Shown here: one piece after another, positions 29,972-39,459 of the stretch | How the letters are laid out: every line of letters begins with the position of its first letter | How positions within the stretch are numbered: position 1 is the first letter of the stretch | Source of the DNA: Clostridiaceae bacterium | GTDB taxonomy: Bacteria > Bacillota > Clostridia > DUPQ01 | Reading direction: 5' to 3' | Assembly: GCA_012838235.1 (NCBI GenBank) | Contig: DUPQ01000032.1 | Span: 1 to 64,000, forward strand | DNA: 64,000 nt | Notes under the pieces: model-generated | The model's input: the letters and a program-made list of their open reading frames with translations, nothing else | Told to the model about the DNA's origin: nothing | Databases searched by the model: none | Translations under genes and position numbers: made by a program

Positions 29972-31045
29972 TTAATTTTCCGCCACTCTTCTTAACCTTC
30001 TGTACAGCTCTTTTGCCTCTTCAACGGTCTTGTCGGGTCCTCTTAACCGGAATATGATATTTCTTTTCTTGAACGGCCATGTCTTGGAAGAAAGTATCTT
30101 CTTTGCTACATCGGTGGATAATCCCAAAGGTTGCAGAATGGTCAAGTCTTCCGGCACATTTTCCATAGTCTCCTCAATATCATGCAAGAGGCTCTCATAA
30201 TCAATACCGGTAATGCCGGGTATTTTTGCCATTTCTTCTATTACATTCTTTGCCGAACCGCAATAATGTATTCTGGCCCCGTTCAGTTCTCTAATAAACC
30301 TTACATCATGTTTAATCACATGGTTTAAATACAGCTCTCTTCCTATCATATGTAAAGAACAGTTGGATATTCTGGCATTACCTTTCCATAAAGCTGACCA
30401 GTCATACAGCCATCCCTCTTTCGCATTTGTCCACTGTCTTGTGGCTTTTGCATATTCTATGGTGGCATCGGTAACCACCTCCATAAGTTTATCAAAGGCT
30501 TCTATATCGTCATACATATCAAAAAATATATCGTTGCCTCTTATGAGGTGTGCATTGTTGAACGGTCCCTGAATATCGGGAAATTCCATATGGTATCCTT
30601 CCGGCAGTTTCTCAACAAAGTATTCGCTCCATTCCATCACTTTTCTGTAAGGAGCAACATTGATATCGGGAGCTTTCAGAGAAAAAATCTGTTCCCGCGT
30701 TTTCACCACATGGTCTTTTGCACAGGGCAGACTGTTAGTCGGATAGAACACTTCACAGCCGAAAGCGTTTGCAACAACGCATGTTCCGAAATCCACTCTT
30801 ACATTCAAAGTGGAATCATCTCCGACTTCAACATGGCGTGCATTTCTCTCCAGATGATTTTTAAGCATTACATCTTTATCGGCAAGTATTTCCTCCCATG
30901 TGGGATTAAACGAAGTTTTTATAGGAATAGTGAATTTAGGTATGCAGTTTTTAGGATCGGTAAACATTTGCATATATTCTTTTTCCAGCTCTTCATATCT
31001 TCTTAATTGTGCATCATTAAGAGCATAAACCGATGTGTCCAGCAT
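29972..31045 (-). CDS. uroporphyrinogen decarboxylase (URO-D) family protein
   Basis: 'IQGPFNNAHLIRGNDIFFDMYDDIEAFDKLMEVVTDATIEYAKA', 'IHYCGSAKNVIEEMAKIPGITGIDYE'. Confidence 0.65.
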   Translation of the reverse strand: MLDTSVYALNDAQLRRYEELEKEYMQMFTDPKNCIPKFTIPIKTSFNPTWEEILADKDVMLKNHLERNARHVEVGDDSTLNVRVDFGTCVVANAFGCEVFYPTNSLPCAKDHVVKTREQIFSLKAPDINVAPYRKVMEWSEYFVEKLPEGYHMEFPDIQGPFNNAHLIRGNDIFFDMYDDIEAFDKLMEVVTDATIEYAKATRQWTNAKEGWLYDWSALWKGNARISNCSLHMIGRELYLNHVIKHDVRFIRELNGARIHYCGSAKNVIEEMAKIPGITGIDYESLLHDIEETMENVPEDLTILQPLGLSTDVAKKILSSKTWPFKKRNIIFRLRGPDKTVEEAKELYRRLRRVAEN

Positions 31046-31162
31046 AAGCCGCTCCCTTCCCGTACTGAATAAATTATACCATTACCTGCTGTTTTATACA
31101 TTATGTCATTGACGTTTGGAATATATATTCCGGAAAACTGCGTATAATCCGACATGACATGT

Positions 31163-31183
31163 TGCATTATACGAAATAATGCA
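31163..31183. promoter_or_regulatory. perfect inverted repeat upstream of AAA ATPase gene
   Basis: TGCATTAT-ACGAA-ATAATGCA; preceded by GTATAAT...ATTATAC overlapping dyad. Confidence 0.4.
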
Positions 31184-31223
31184 TTAAAATATATGTGGAA
31201 TATAAATATACAAGGAGGTTACC

Positions 31224-32474
31224 ATGAACTGGATTGACAGAACCATTACAAATCATCTTCTTCATGCAATGGATTTTTTCCCTGCCGTTTTATTAACAGG
31301 TCCCAGACAGGTAGGAAAGTCCTCTTTGTTACAAATGGTTGCAAAGGATTTTGAGTATATAACCTTTGATAACGCCCTTATTCTGCAACAGGCAAAAAGC
31401 GATCCTGAGTTGTTTCTTATGAGCCATTCACCAAAATTGATTCTTGATGAAATACAATATGTTCCGGAATTGTTTTCTTCTTTGAAGATAAGAATCGACA
31501 ATATGAGATTTGAGGCATTAAGTAACAACAAACCCAGAGAATGCTTATATCTGTTGTCCGGTTCGCAAGCATTTGAATTAATGCAGAATGTCAGCGAATC
31601 TTTAGCGGGAAGATTGGCAATATTGCCTCTTCAAGGGATATCTTATCGTGAGCAAAAAAAGATATCCTGTGCACTTCCTTTTCTTCCTACCGAGCAATAT
31701 CTTTCCGTCCGCGAAAAAGAAAGCGTAGATTTATCAGACCTTTGGGAAATAATACACAGAGGATATATGCCGAGACTGGTTTCTTCAAACGATGATTGGG
31801 AAACCTTTTATGCAAGCTATGTTTCAACATACATTGAGCGTGATGTTAACAAGATTTCACATATTGATGATAAAACGGATTTTGTTCGCTTCATGGCATC
31901 GGTAGCAGCAAGAAGCGGCGAATTATTGAACTATGACAGTATATCGAAAGATATCGGTGTTTCTTCCACAACAGTAAAAAGATGGCTTCAAATACTGCAA
32001 ACAGCAGGCATCATTTTCCTGCTTTATCCGTATTACAGTAATCATCTGAAACGTATGATAAAAACGCCTAAAGTATATTTTATGGATACGGGATTAATGG
32101 CTTGGCTGACAAGATGGGTTACTCCCGATACCATAAAATACGGAGCTAAAGCAGGCCAATTCTTTGAAACCTTCGTAGTTTCCGAAATTATAAAGTCATT
32201 ACTTAATGCAGGCAAATCCACACGTGATTTATATTTCTACAGAGATGCCGACCAAAAAGAGATTGATCTTATTATCCAGGACGGCAGAACAATATATCCT
32301 GTCGAGATTAAAATGACTGCCAGACCTCATAAAAAAATGGCATCGGCTTTCAGTGTTTTGGAATCAGTGAGGGCGGATGATATACAGATTGGAAACGGAG
32401 CGGTTATTAATCTGTATCACAAACCCCTGTTGATTGACAGAAATGTACTTTCCATACCGGCAGGATATTTGTAA
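31224..32474 (+). CDS. AAA+ ATP-binding protein with DUF4143-like C-terminal domain
   Basis: 'VLLTGPRQVGKSSLLQ' Walker A, 'LILDEIQYVPELFSSLK', 'YFMDTGLMAWLTRW', 'IDLIIQDGRTIYPVEIKMT' (nuclease-like core). Confidence 0.85.
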   Translation: MNWIDRTITNHLLHAMDFFPAVLLTGPRQVGKSSLLQMVAKDFEYITFDNALILQQAKSDPELFLMSHSPKLILDEIQYVPELFSSLKIRIDNMRFEALSNNKPRECLYLLSGSQAFELMQNVSESLAGRLAILPLQGISYREQKKISCALPFLPTEQYLSVREKESVDLSDLWEIIHRGYMPRLVSSNDDWETFYASYVSTYIERDVNKISHIDDKTDFVRFMASVAARSGELLNYDSISKDIGVSSTTVKRWLQILQTAGIIFLLYPYYSNHLKRMIKTPKVYFMDTGLMAWLTRWVTPDTIKYGAKAGQFFETFVVSEIIKSLLNAGKSTRDLYFYRDADQKEIDLIIQDGRTIYPVEIKMTARPHKKMASAFSVLESVRADDIQIGNGAVINLYHKPLLIDRNVLSIPAGYL

Positions 32475-32475
32475 A

Positions 32476-34827
32476 TCAGCTCACGCTAAACTCCGTTTCG
32501 GCGGTTACATCCTTTCCGATTACTCTTAAAACCGCCTTGCCGCTTTGTTTATCGGTTTTTACATATACCCCGGCACAACCTCCCTTTAGCGAGATAAGTT
32601 CGGGACCTATAAGCTTTATAGGACCTTCGGTAACAATTCGTAAAGGCTCGTTGCAGTAATTTAAAAGGTTCATATTCTGATCCACCGCCCTTATGGTTAC
32701 CGATGCGGTATCGTAAGTTTCTTCTTCTTTCAATTCATGAGCATCTGCCGATAAGACTAATTGCATCTTATTCATAGGTTCTTTAATTTCGGTTATTACC
32801 GTTTTTCCGTCCTTAATACCTTCAAACACATACTGTTTTACATTGTCTCCCCAACCCGCCACATGAGCAGTGATTATTTCCGTCAGTTTGTTTATTGTAA
32901 GTTTTTCTTTTATAAGTACCGTCACAAGCATCAGCATATATCCAAGCGGAAGATTTTCCGGTCCGTTTACATATATATATGACAAAAGTTTTTTAATTAC
33001 CCTTGATGAATATTCGGAAAAATGCAAATCGTCAATTAACATATTTCCCGTGAAGTCATCTATTTCTATAGGAGGGTGTAATAAATGTTTGAATCGCTTT
33101 CTGTCGGGATAAAAGTCTTTTATATGCTTTCCGTTTATGCTCATCTTTATATAATCGCAATTGGTGAAGGCCCATACGCTTTTTGTCATTGCCATGGGAT
33201 AATCGCCTTTCGACATGGATGTGGCTACATGCATTACCGGATATTTATCGGTCTGTGATGCGTATACATATGCGGCATCTTTCGGATTTCTGAACATGTC
33301 CAGCACCCCATGATAACATATCCTGTCACCGCTTCCGAAATCCTTATGTGTATTGTAGTCGTTCATGCACCAGCCGAAACTTCCTGCCACACCGTCATCT
33401 CCCATGACGGCATTCAGCACTCTTGCGTGGCGTAGGGCATGTTCTGTTCTGTGCGGTTGGTCATCAAACATTTTGGTAGGATACATATGTCCGTTATACT
33501 CGGTTATGAGATACGGCACATCACCTTTTGTCACATCTTTTTTCTTTGCTATTACCTGCTTTGTACCGTTATGGGTAAAATCATTGTAGGTATAGACATC
33601 CTCCAAAAAGCTGCTTTTTTTAATACATCTCACTCCGCCGGTCTGCCTGTACGAATCATATTGCTTAGCAACCTTATTGGTTTGCCTGTAAAAGTCGTCA
33701 TCATCAGGTGATTCGTTTATTCTGACCCCCCACAATATTATGCTCGGATGATTTCTGTACTGTTTTACCATGTTTTCGGTATTTTCCACGGCCTTTTTCT
33801 TCCACTGCTCATCACCTATATGCTGCCATCCCGGTATCTCGGTAAACACCAACAACCCTATTTCATCACATCTGTTTATGAAATGTTTACTCTGGGGATA
33901 ATGCGATGTCCTGACCGCATTTACATTCAGCATATTTTTCAGTATATCGGCATCATTTATCTGTACTCTTTTGCTCATTGCATATCCTGTATATGCATAA
34001 GACTGATGTCTGTTAAGCCCTGTTACTTTGACCTTTTTACCGTTAAGATAAAAACCGTCATTCTTAAAAATCGCATCACGGAATCCGAACCGGTCACAAT
34101 ACTCATCTGAAAGCTTTTTGTTACGGTAAAGTTTTACTGTAATTCTATAAAGGTTAGGATTGTCGATATCCCAGTTTTCCGCCGGGACTTTTTCAGACAA
34201 ATGAATAATCTCTTTCCTCACCGGATAGTATTTTTCAAAAACACATTCATTATCTTTAACCGCAAAGATTGAAAGTTGTATCTCACAATCCTCCGTACAG
34301 TTAACTATTTGCACTTCCGCAAAAAACTCGCATAATCCGTCAGCCGCTTTGGCCTTACCGGATACAAACACATCGGAAATGTGTGTCTTCTCTTTAATAT
34401 CAATGTATGCTTCCCTGTAAATACCTCCGTAAGTCATATAATCTATAACATTACCGAAGGGAGGCTGGTTTAATGTTTCATAAGCATCGGCAATAACAGT
34501 TATTCTGTTTTCTTTCCCCCATTCAATATATTGAGATATGTCAACGGTGAATGAAGTATATCCGCAACTGTTACTATATACATGCCTGTCATTTATATAC
34601 ACCTCGGCTTCATGAGCTACTGCTGAAAAAGTGAGTAATATAGTTTTGTTTTCCCACGAGTTATCCGCATGAATAATCTTTTCATATTTCGATATTTTCT
34701 GATAAATTGCTTCGTCAAAACAATTATATGGCATATCGACATTACTGTGCGGCAGTCGCACGGTAAAAGATTCGGAAGATTCAACCGACGGATAAAATTG
34801 CCAGTCATCATTTATATGTATTCTCAT
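32476..34827 (-). CDS. glycoside hydrolase family 2 (beta-galactosidase/beta-glucuronidase-like)
   Basis: 'VTGLNRHQSYAYTGYAMSKRVQINDADILKNMLNVNAVRTSHYPQSKHFINRCDEIGLLVFTEIPGWQ', 'HPSIILWGVRINES', 'LITEYNGHMYP'. Confidence 0.92.
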   Translation of the reverse strand: MRIHINDDWQFYPSVESSESFTVRLPHSNVDMPYNCFDEAIYQKISKYEKIIHADNSWENKTILLTFSAVAHEAEVYINDRHVYSNSCGYTSFTVDISQYIEWGKENRITVIADAYETLNQPPFGNVIDYMTYGGIYREAYIDIKEKTHISDVFVSGKAKAADGLCEFFAEVQIVNCTEDCEIQLSIFAVKDNECVFEKYYPVRKEIIHLSEKVPAENWDIDNPNLYRITVKLYRNKKLSDEYCDRFGFRDAIFKNDGFYLNGKKVKVTGLNRHQSYAYTGYAMSKRVQINDADILKNMLNVNAVRTSHYPQSKHFINRCDEIGLLVFTEIPGWQHIGDEQWKKKAVENTENMVKQYRNHPSIILWGVRINESPDDDDFYRQTNKVAKQYDSYRQTGGVRCIKKSSFLEDVYTYNDFTHNGTKQVIAKKKDVTKGDVPYLITEYNGHMYPTKMFDDQPHRTEHALRHARVLNAVMGDDGVAGSFGWCMNDYNTHKDFGSGDRICYHGVLDMFRNPKDAAYVYASQTDKYPVMHVATSMSKGDYPMAMTKSVWAFTNCDYIKMSINGKHIKDFYPDRKRFKHLLHPPIEIDDFTGNMLIDDLHFSEYSSRVIKKLLSYIYVNGPENLPLGYMLMLVTVLIKEKLTINKLTEIITAHVAGWGDNVKQYVFEGIKDGKTVITEIKEPMNKMQLVLSADAHELKEEETYDTASVTIRAVDQNMNLLNYCNEPLRIVTEGPIKLIGPELISLKGGCAGVYVKTDKQSGKAVLRVIGKDVTAETEFSVS

Positions 34828-34842
34828 AGTAGCCTCCTTCTG

Positions 34843-36045
34843 TCAGATTGCTTTTTCTTTTTCTGTAAAGACAACAACCAACAGGGAGCCTGCGGCGGAT
34901 ATTATGGTTGCTATCAACAGCATTGAAGGTATTGATAATGCATCTATCAATGTTCCTCCCAGCAGACTTCCGAAAACACCGCCTAATGTCATGGTTGTAG
35001 TCAGATATGCCTGACCTTTTATTCTGTCATTATCCCGCATCAGGTTGTTTATATAATAGACTGTTGCCGGAACAAATACGGCATAGGAAAACATCTGTAA
35101 TGAATAGCTCGCATATATGTGATTAATATTCTTTGATAAAAGAATTCCCAGTTTTTCTATTGTAAAGAATACTGCGGAGATTTGTACCAGCATACTGCAT
35201 TTTAATCTCTTTGATATTATGAGATACAAAATCATACCTATAACTTCAAATATTGCAGCTATACCCAACACGTTTCCCAGTTCGGCAGAACCGTGCCCCA
35301 ATCTCTTTACGATATTAATAAGGAAATTTATATTCATGTTGTGGCTTGTAAATATCAGGGTTGAACCTATTAAAAGCCCGGTAAACTTTTTATACTTCGC
35401 AAAAAACTTAAACACTCCCGTAGCAGGTGCATGCGCATATTTGATAACTTCGGAGGATATGCCCACATCATGTGCAGGCTTGAAAGACAGTGTAACGGGA
35501 ATTAACAGCAGGAACATAGCAAAGTATATTACGGGAACCGAATCCGCTCCCAATTTCGCAGTAATATATCCTACACCGAAAGAGGCAAAAGCCGCACCTA
35601 ACGAACCGACAGCTCTTGCGATAGTGAAATTGAGTTGTATGCCTTTGTTGGCGTATTCCATGGCAAAGGAATTAATGAATGAGTGCAATGTATGTACGAA
35701 GGTTATTATGAGCAATAACAATATGGCTGTTAGATAAGGATAACTCCTTATAGCCACAATCAAAACAGTCAATACAACAATTGCAGAGGTTAACGCCAAT
35801 ATTATTCTCTTTAATTTCGACTCTTCCGCTTTGTCTGCATAGGCCGCTATAGGCGGTTGTAATAAGGCTGCCAATATGCTTGCTACCGCAAGTATGATTC
35901 CTGTCTGTGAACTGTTAAATCCTTTATCCGAAAGAAAGTATGCGGCATAATTGTATACGGTTATAAAGCCCATCCAGTAGAGAGCCTGCATTACCCCGTA
36001 CTTTATATTCAACCTCAATGTTACCTTCTTCAGTGACATGTTCAC
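34843..36045 (-). CDS. MFS transporter (oligosaccharide/nucleoside:H+ symporter-like)
   Basis: 12-TM hydrophobic pattern, 'YWMGFITVYNYAAYFLSDKGFNSSQTGIILAVASILAALLQPPIAAYADK'. Confidence 0.8.
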   Translation of the reverse strand: MNMSLKKVTLRLNIKYGVMQALYWMGFITVYNYAAYFLSDKGFNSSQTGIILAVASILAALLQPPIAAYADKAEESKLKRIILALTSAIVVLTVLIVAIRSYPYLTAILLLLIITFVHTLHSFINSFAMEYANKGIQLNFTIARAVGSLGAAFASFGVGYITAKLGADSVPVIYFAMFLLLIPVTLSFKPAHDVGISSEVIKYAHAPATGVFKFFAKYKKFTGLLIGSTLIFTSHNMNINFLINIVKRLGHGSAELGNVLGIAAIFEVIGMILYLIISKRLKCSMLVQISAVFFTIEKLGILLSKNINHIYASYSLQMFSYAVFVPATVYYINNLMRDNDRIKGQAYLTTTMTLGGVFGSLLGGTLIDALSIPSMLLIATIISAAGSLLVVVFTEKEKAI

Positions 36046-36243
36046 CTCTATGAAAATTGTAACAGAAAAAGATAAATAGTCTATAAGGAGTTGATTAACA
36101 GAATATCTTTTATGTTTTTAGAATGATTACTTGTCTTTAAGTTGTACTCACATACAAAACATAACATATTTTCCGCATTGTAAAGAGGTACGGATACTCA
36201 ACAGTTTCATTGAACATTGTAAAATTCTATCACTCTATTCATA

Positions 36244-36274
36244 TTGACATTATATCGGCGCACCGATATAATGT
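36244..36274 (+). promoter_or_regulatory. consensus promoter embedded in 28-bp perfect palindrome
   Basis: TTGACA (36244-36249)-17 nt-TATAAT (36267-36272); palindrome ACATTATATCGG-CGCA-CCGATATAATGT at 36247-36274. Confidence 0.85.
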
Positions 36275-36292
36275 GTGTGATAGGAGGTAATC

Positions 36293-36862
36293 ATGATGCT
36301 TCAGGAACTGCTTGAAAGAGAAAATATGACTCTGTATAAACTGTCAAAAAACAGCGGTGTTCCTTATACTACCGTTAATGACATATATCACGGAAGAACC
36401 GGCTTGGGCAAATGTACGGCGGAAACGGTGTATAAACTGTCCAAGGCACTTAGTGTGAGCATGGAAGAACTTCTCCTGCCTTATCTGATAGAGCGAACAG
36501 ACTTTGAGCTTTATAAAAGCAGTGTTTGTCATAGATTAAAAGAATCGGGCGATATGGCTTTTATTGCCGAAACTCTTCAGCAAGACAATATCAGTAAGTT
36601 ATACCGACGCAAAATGTATCCGGAGAGTCTCTACTTGCTTGCTATGCTTGACTATGTGAGTAGAGAAAACAATATTCCTTTGTGTACAAAGTACGATGCA
36701 TTGCGCAATGTTAAACTGGAGGAAACGCTTTATCCCGCCGGAGTACTTGTCATGAATACGGTAATCGGAAACAATAAAATTAAGGAAGATGCATTATCTC
36801 AAGCCATTCCGGAATTCATGCGCCACAATATTGTAGAAAGCGAGGTGCGTAATGTCATCTGA
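36293..36862 (+). CDS. XRE-family HTH protein (putative antitoxin)
   Basis: 'MTLYKLSKNSGVPYTTVNDIYHGRTGLGKCTAETVYKLSKALSVSMEELL' HTH; 11-bp overlap with next gene. Confidence 0.8.
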   Translation: MMLQELLERENMTLYKLSKNSGVPYTTVNDIYHGRTGLGKCTAETVYKLSKALSVSMEELLLPYLIERTDFELYKSSVCHRLKESGDMAFIAETLQQDNISKLYRRKMYPESLYLLAMLDYVSRENNIPLCTKYDALRNVKLEETLYPAGVLVMNTVIGNNKIKEDALSQAIPEFMRHNIVESEVRNVI

Positions 36863-37583
36863 TACAGTTTATTCATTTAATAAAGACAATTTAGATATTT
36901 ATTTAAAAGAGTTGGCAAAGCTCTTTCGCAAACAAAACGGCAAGAAAGCTACAGCGGAAATCATTCTGGTAGGCGGAGCAGCCGTTTTGGTTAACTACGG
37001 TTTTCGTAATATGACAGCAGACATAGATGCCATCATTCATGCTTCCTCTTCCATGAAAGACGCTATCAACCAAATCGGTGATAAGTATAATTTGCCTAAC
37101 GGTTGGTTGAATACCGACTTTATACGTACCGCTTCTTATTCAGATAAACTCAATGTTTTTTCTGTGTATTATAAAACCTTTTACGGTGTTCTTCAGGTGC
37201 GTAGTATATCAGCAGAATATCTCATTGCAATGAAACTTAAGTCAGGTCGGAAATATAAAAATGATATGTCAGACATCATAGGCATTTTGGCAGAACATAA
37301 AGAACGTAAAGAGCCTCTGACTTGGGAAAAAGTAAATCAAGCCGTAGTAGATCTATATCAAGACTGGGACGGCATTACTGAGGAAGTCAAAGTCTTTATC
37401 AAGAATGCTATTGACACCGATAACTATGATACAGTGTTTCAGCAAATAAAAGAACAGGAACAGCTCTCCAAAAATATATTAATTCAATTTCAACAGGAGC
37501 ACCCGCATACTGTAACGGAATCAAATGTTGACAGTATATTAAGAATGCTTGAATCCAAAAAGACATCCGATGCTCTTGAGTAA
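36852..37583 (+). CDS. DUF6036/AbiEii-like nucleotidyltransferase (putative toxin)
   Basis: 'EIILVGGAAVLVNYGFRNMTADIDAII' NTase GG(x)nDxD-type motif; 'EYLIAMKLKSGRKYKNDMSDI' typical of AbiEii/DUF6036 families. Confidence 0.75.
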   Translation: MSSDTVYSFNKDNLDIYLKELAKLFRKQNGKKATAEIILVGGAAVLVNYGFRNMTADIDAIIHASSSMKDAINQIGDKYNLPNGWLNTDFIRTASYSDKLNVFSVYYKTFYGVLQVRSISAEYLIAMKLKSGRKYKNDMSDIIGILAEHKERKEPLTWEKVNQAVVDLYQDWDGITEEVKVFIKNAIDTDNYDTVFQQIKEQEQLSKNILIQFQQEHPHTVTESNVDSILRMLESKKTSDALE

Positions 37584-37754
37584 GAATAAAAGTTTTGTCT
37601 GAAATATCACAATTAATGTGAAATCAAAACATTTATAAGGTGCATGAAAAGAAATGTTTTGAGACCAATGGTGCTCCAACATATCATCCTCCTATAAAAA
37701 TCAGCAATATATACTTTCCAAATGCTTAGATAAATTAAATACACTATGCATATA

Positions 37755-39458
37755 CTAAACTATACTACCTATTGCATTCAATGCACTGGCAAGTTCCTTC
37801 TTTGGTCTTTTTATTTTTCCGGTATAGCCGAGATTGTGAACCAAAATGTCAATACAATCGTTGTCTGAAAGTTGAGTTATAACATCAAGCTTTAGCCTAG
37901 CCCTTGAAGTTCCAACATAGTAAATCAGAACATTCTTGGAATTAAATGAATCGCTATCAACATCAATAAGAATTATCGCATCTGCTTCAAGTCCTTTAAA
38001 TTTTCGGCATGTTGTAAAACGATATTTGTTTCTATATAAACCATCTTTACATTTTGAATTAAATACGCTCTCCTCCTCAGTCTTGCAAGTTAAAATAACT
38101 ATGTCGGAAAAACCATCCTTGTTCAAGTTGTTGATTGTATGGTCAATTCGTGCCAATACACTTTCAGGGGAAGAGCAAAAATGGATTTTTGCAGGTACTC
38201 CTTTTAAGCATCCCTCAATCAGAAGTGGCTTTTTGACAGTTATGGGACGCAAAGAAGTAGTAGCAATATTTTCGGTATTTCTGCAATTTTTGTAGAGAGT
38301 CAATTTACAGTCTGCTTCTTCAATAAATTTCGGAAAATGATTTGCTTGAATCATCTGTAACTTATCATAAAAGACATAAAAAGTACCAAGTGGTTTTGTA
38401 TCAGTTATAATATCTTTCATCAACTGCAGAATATCAGCCTCATTTATTGTATCAATTCCGAAATCTTGCCCCTCATCAACTATTATGTGTTGATAAGGAA
38501 AAGACTCCGACAAATACATATCTTCAAGAGCCGCTTTAAATCTTTTATAGTCAGGTACAGCAGTATCACATACTTTACAAGCGAGACCTGCAACGGTGTA
38601 GAAATCAATTTTTTCATTTTGATAGCACTTACTAAGATGGGTTTTTAACTGGTTATTAAAGCATAAAAATAAAACTTTTTCACCTGATGAAGCATGCCGT
38701 TGCGCTTTTTCAATAGCAATCATTGTTTTTCCAGTTCCTGCCACACCATTTATAACTGCTGTTCTCTGTTCCGTAAGGAAATTTAATATTCCCTCTTGTT
38801 CCTTCAGAAACCTGTGAAAAACAATTTTCTTCAAGTCGTTTTCAAATGAGGCTGACGGGAAAACATTGAACTGTGGACAGAAAATTTCTCGTATAATTTT
38901 CTTCTCTTCATATTCACTTAAATCCGTGGTTATTCCATTGGGTAATTCTGTGCTGAAAATTTTATTCAAATACTCATCCGGACTTTCAAGTGCTTCTTTT
39001 GTCATAATCAGATTTCTATCAGCTTCCGGTGGAAGTGTCATAGTCCTCAACCTTATATCTGTTACCGATGGAAACCATACACCATGGAGAAATTTGCAGC
39101 GACTCAATATCCCGGAACAACTGCTTCTTTCAATATAGCGAATTAATTTATATTTATTAGACGAAGCTTGATTGAACGGACCGCCATTATGCATAGGTTC
39201 TCCACTTGAATAATACCAGTAACCGTTTTCATATATAACTTGTCCGGCTTTTGCCTCGATACAAAGTACGCCTTTTCTGCGATTAAATATCACAAAATCA
39301 GTTTCACTCTCATGAAGAATATTCTCAGTCACACTGGCAATTCTAAATGAGTGGAAAACATAATAGTCGTCAGGTAATAATTTCAATGCATCAAACATTA
39401 ATCCTTCAAGGCTTACTGAATCAAATTGGTGAGGCTTTTCAGGAATCATTATTGCCAT
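37755..39458 (-). CDS. NERD nuclease-domain + SF1 (UvrD/Rep-like) helicase fusion
   Basis: N-term 'ESETDFVIFNRRKGVLCIEAKAG' (NERD, D..ExK), 'INGVAGTGKTMIAIEKA' Walker A, 'IIVDEGQDFG' Walker B, 'CRKFKGLEADAIILIDVD...YVGTSRARLKLDVI' C-terminal SF1 motifs. Confidence 0.88.
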   Translation of the reverse strand: MAIMIPEKPHQFDSVSLEGLMFDALKLLPDDYYVFHSFRIASVTENILHESETDFVIFNRRKGVLCIEAKAGQVIYENGYWYYSSGEPMHNGGPFNQASSNKYKLIRYIERSSCSGILSRCKFLHGVWFPSVTDIRLRTMTLPPEADRNLIMTKEALESPDEYLNKIFSTELPNGITTDLSEYEEKKIIREIFCPQFNVFPSASFENDLKKIVFHRFLKEQEGILNFLTEQRTAVINGVAGTGKTMIAIEKAQRHASSGEKVLFLCFNNQLKTHLSKCYQNEKIDFYTVAGLACKVCDTAVPDYKRFKAALEDMYLSESFPYQHIIVDEGQDFGIDTINEADILQLMKDIITDTKPLGTFYVFYDKLQMIQANHFPKFIEEADCKLTLYKNCRNTENIATTSLRPITVKKPLLIEGCLKGVPAKIHFCSSPESVLARIDHTINNLNKDGFSDIVILTCKTEEESVFNSKCKDGLYRNKYRFTTCRKFKGLEADAIILIDVDSDSFNSKNVLIYYVGTSRARLKLDVITQLSDNDCIDILVHNLGYTGKIKRPKKELASALNAIGSIV

Positions 39459-39459
39459 A

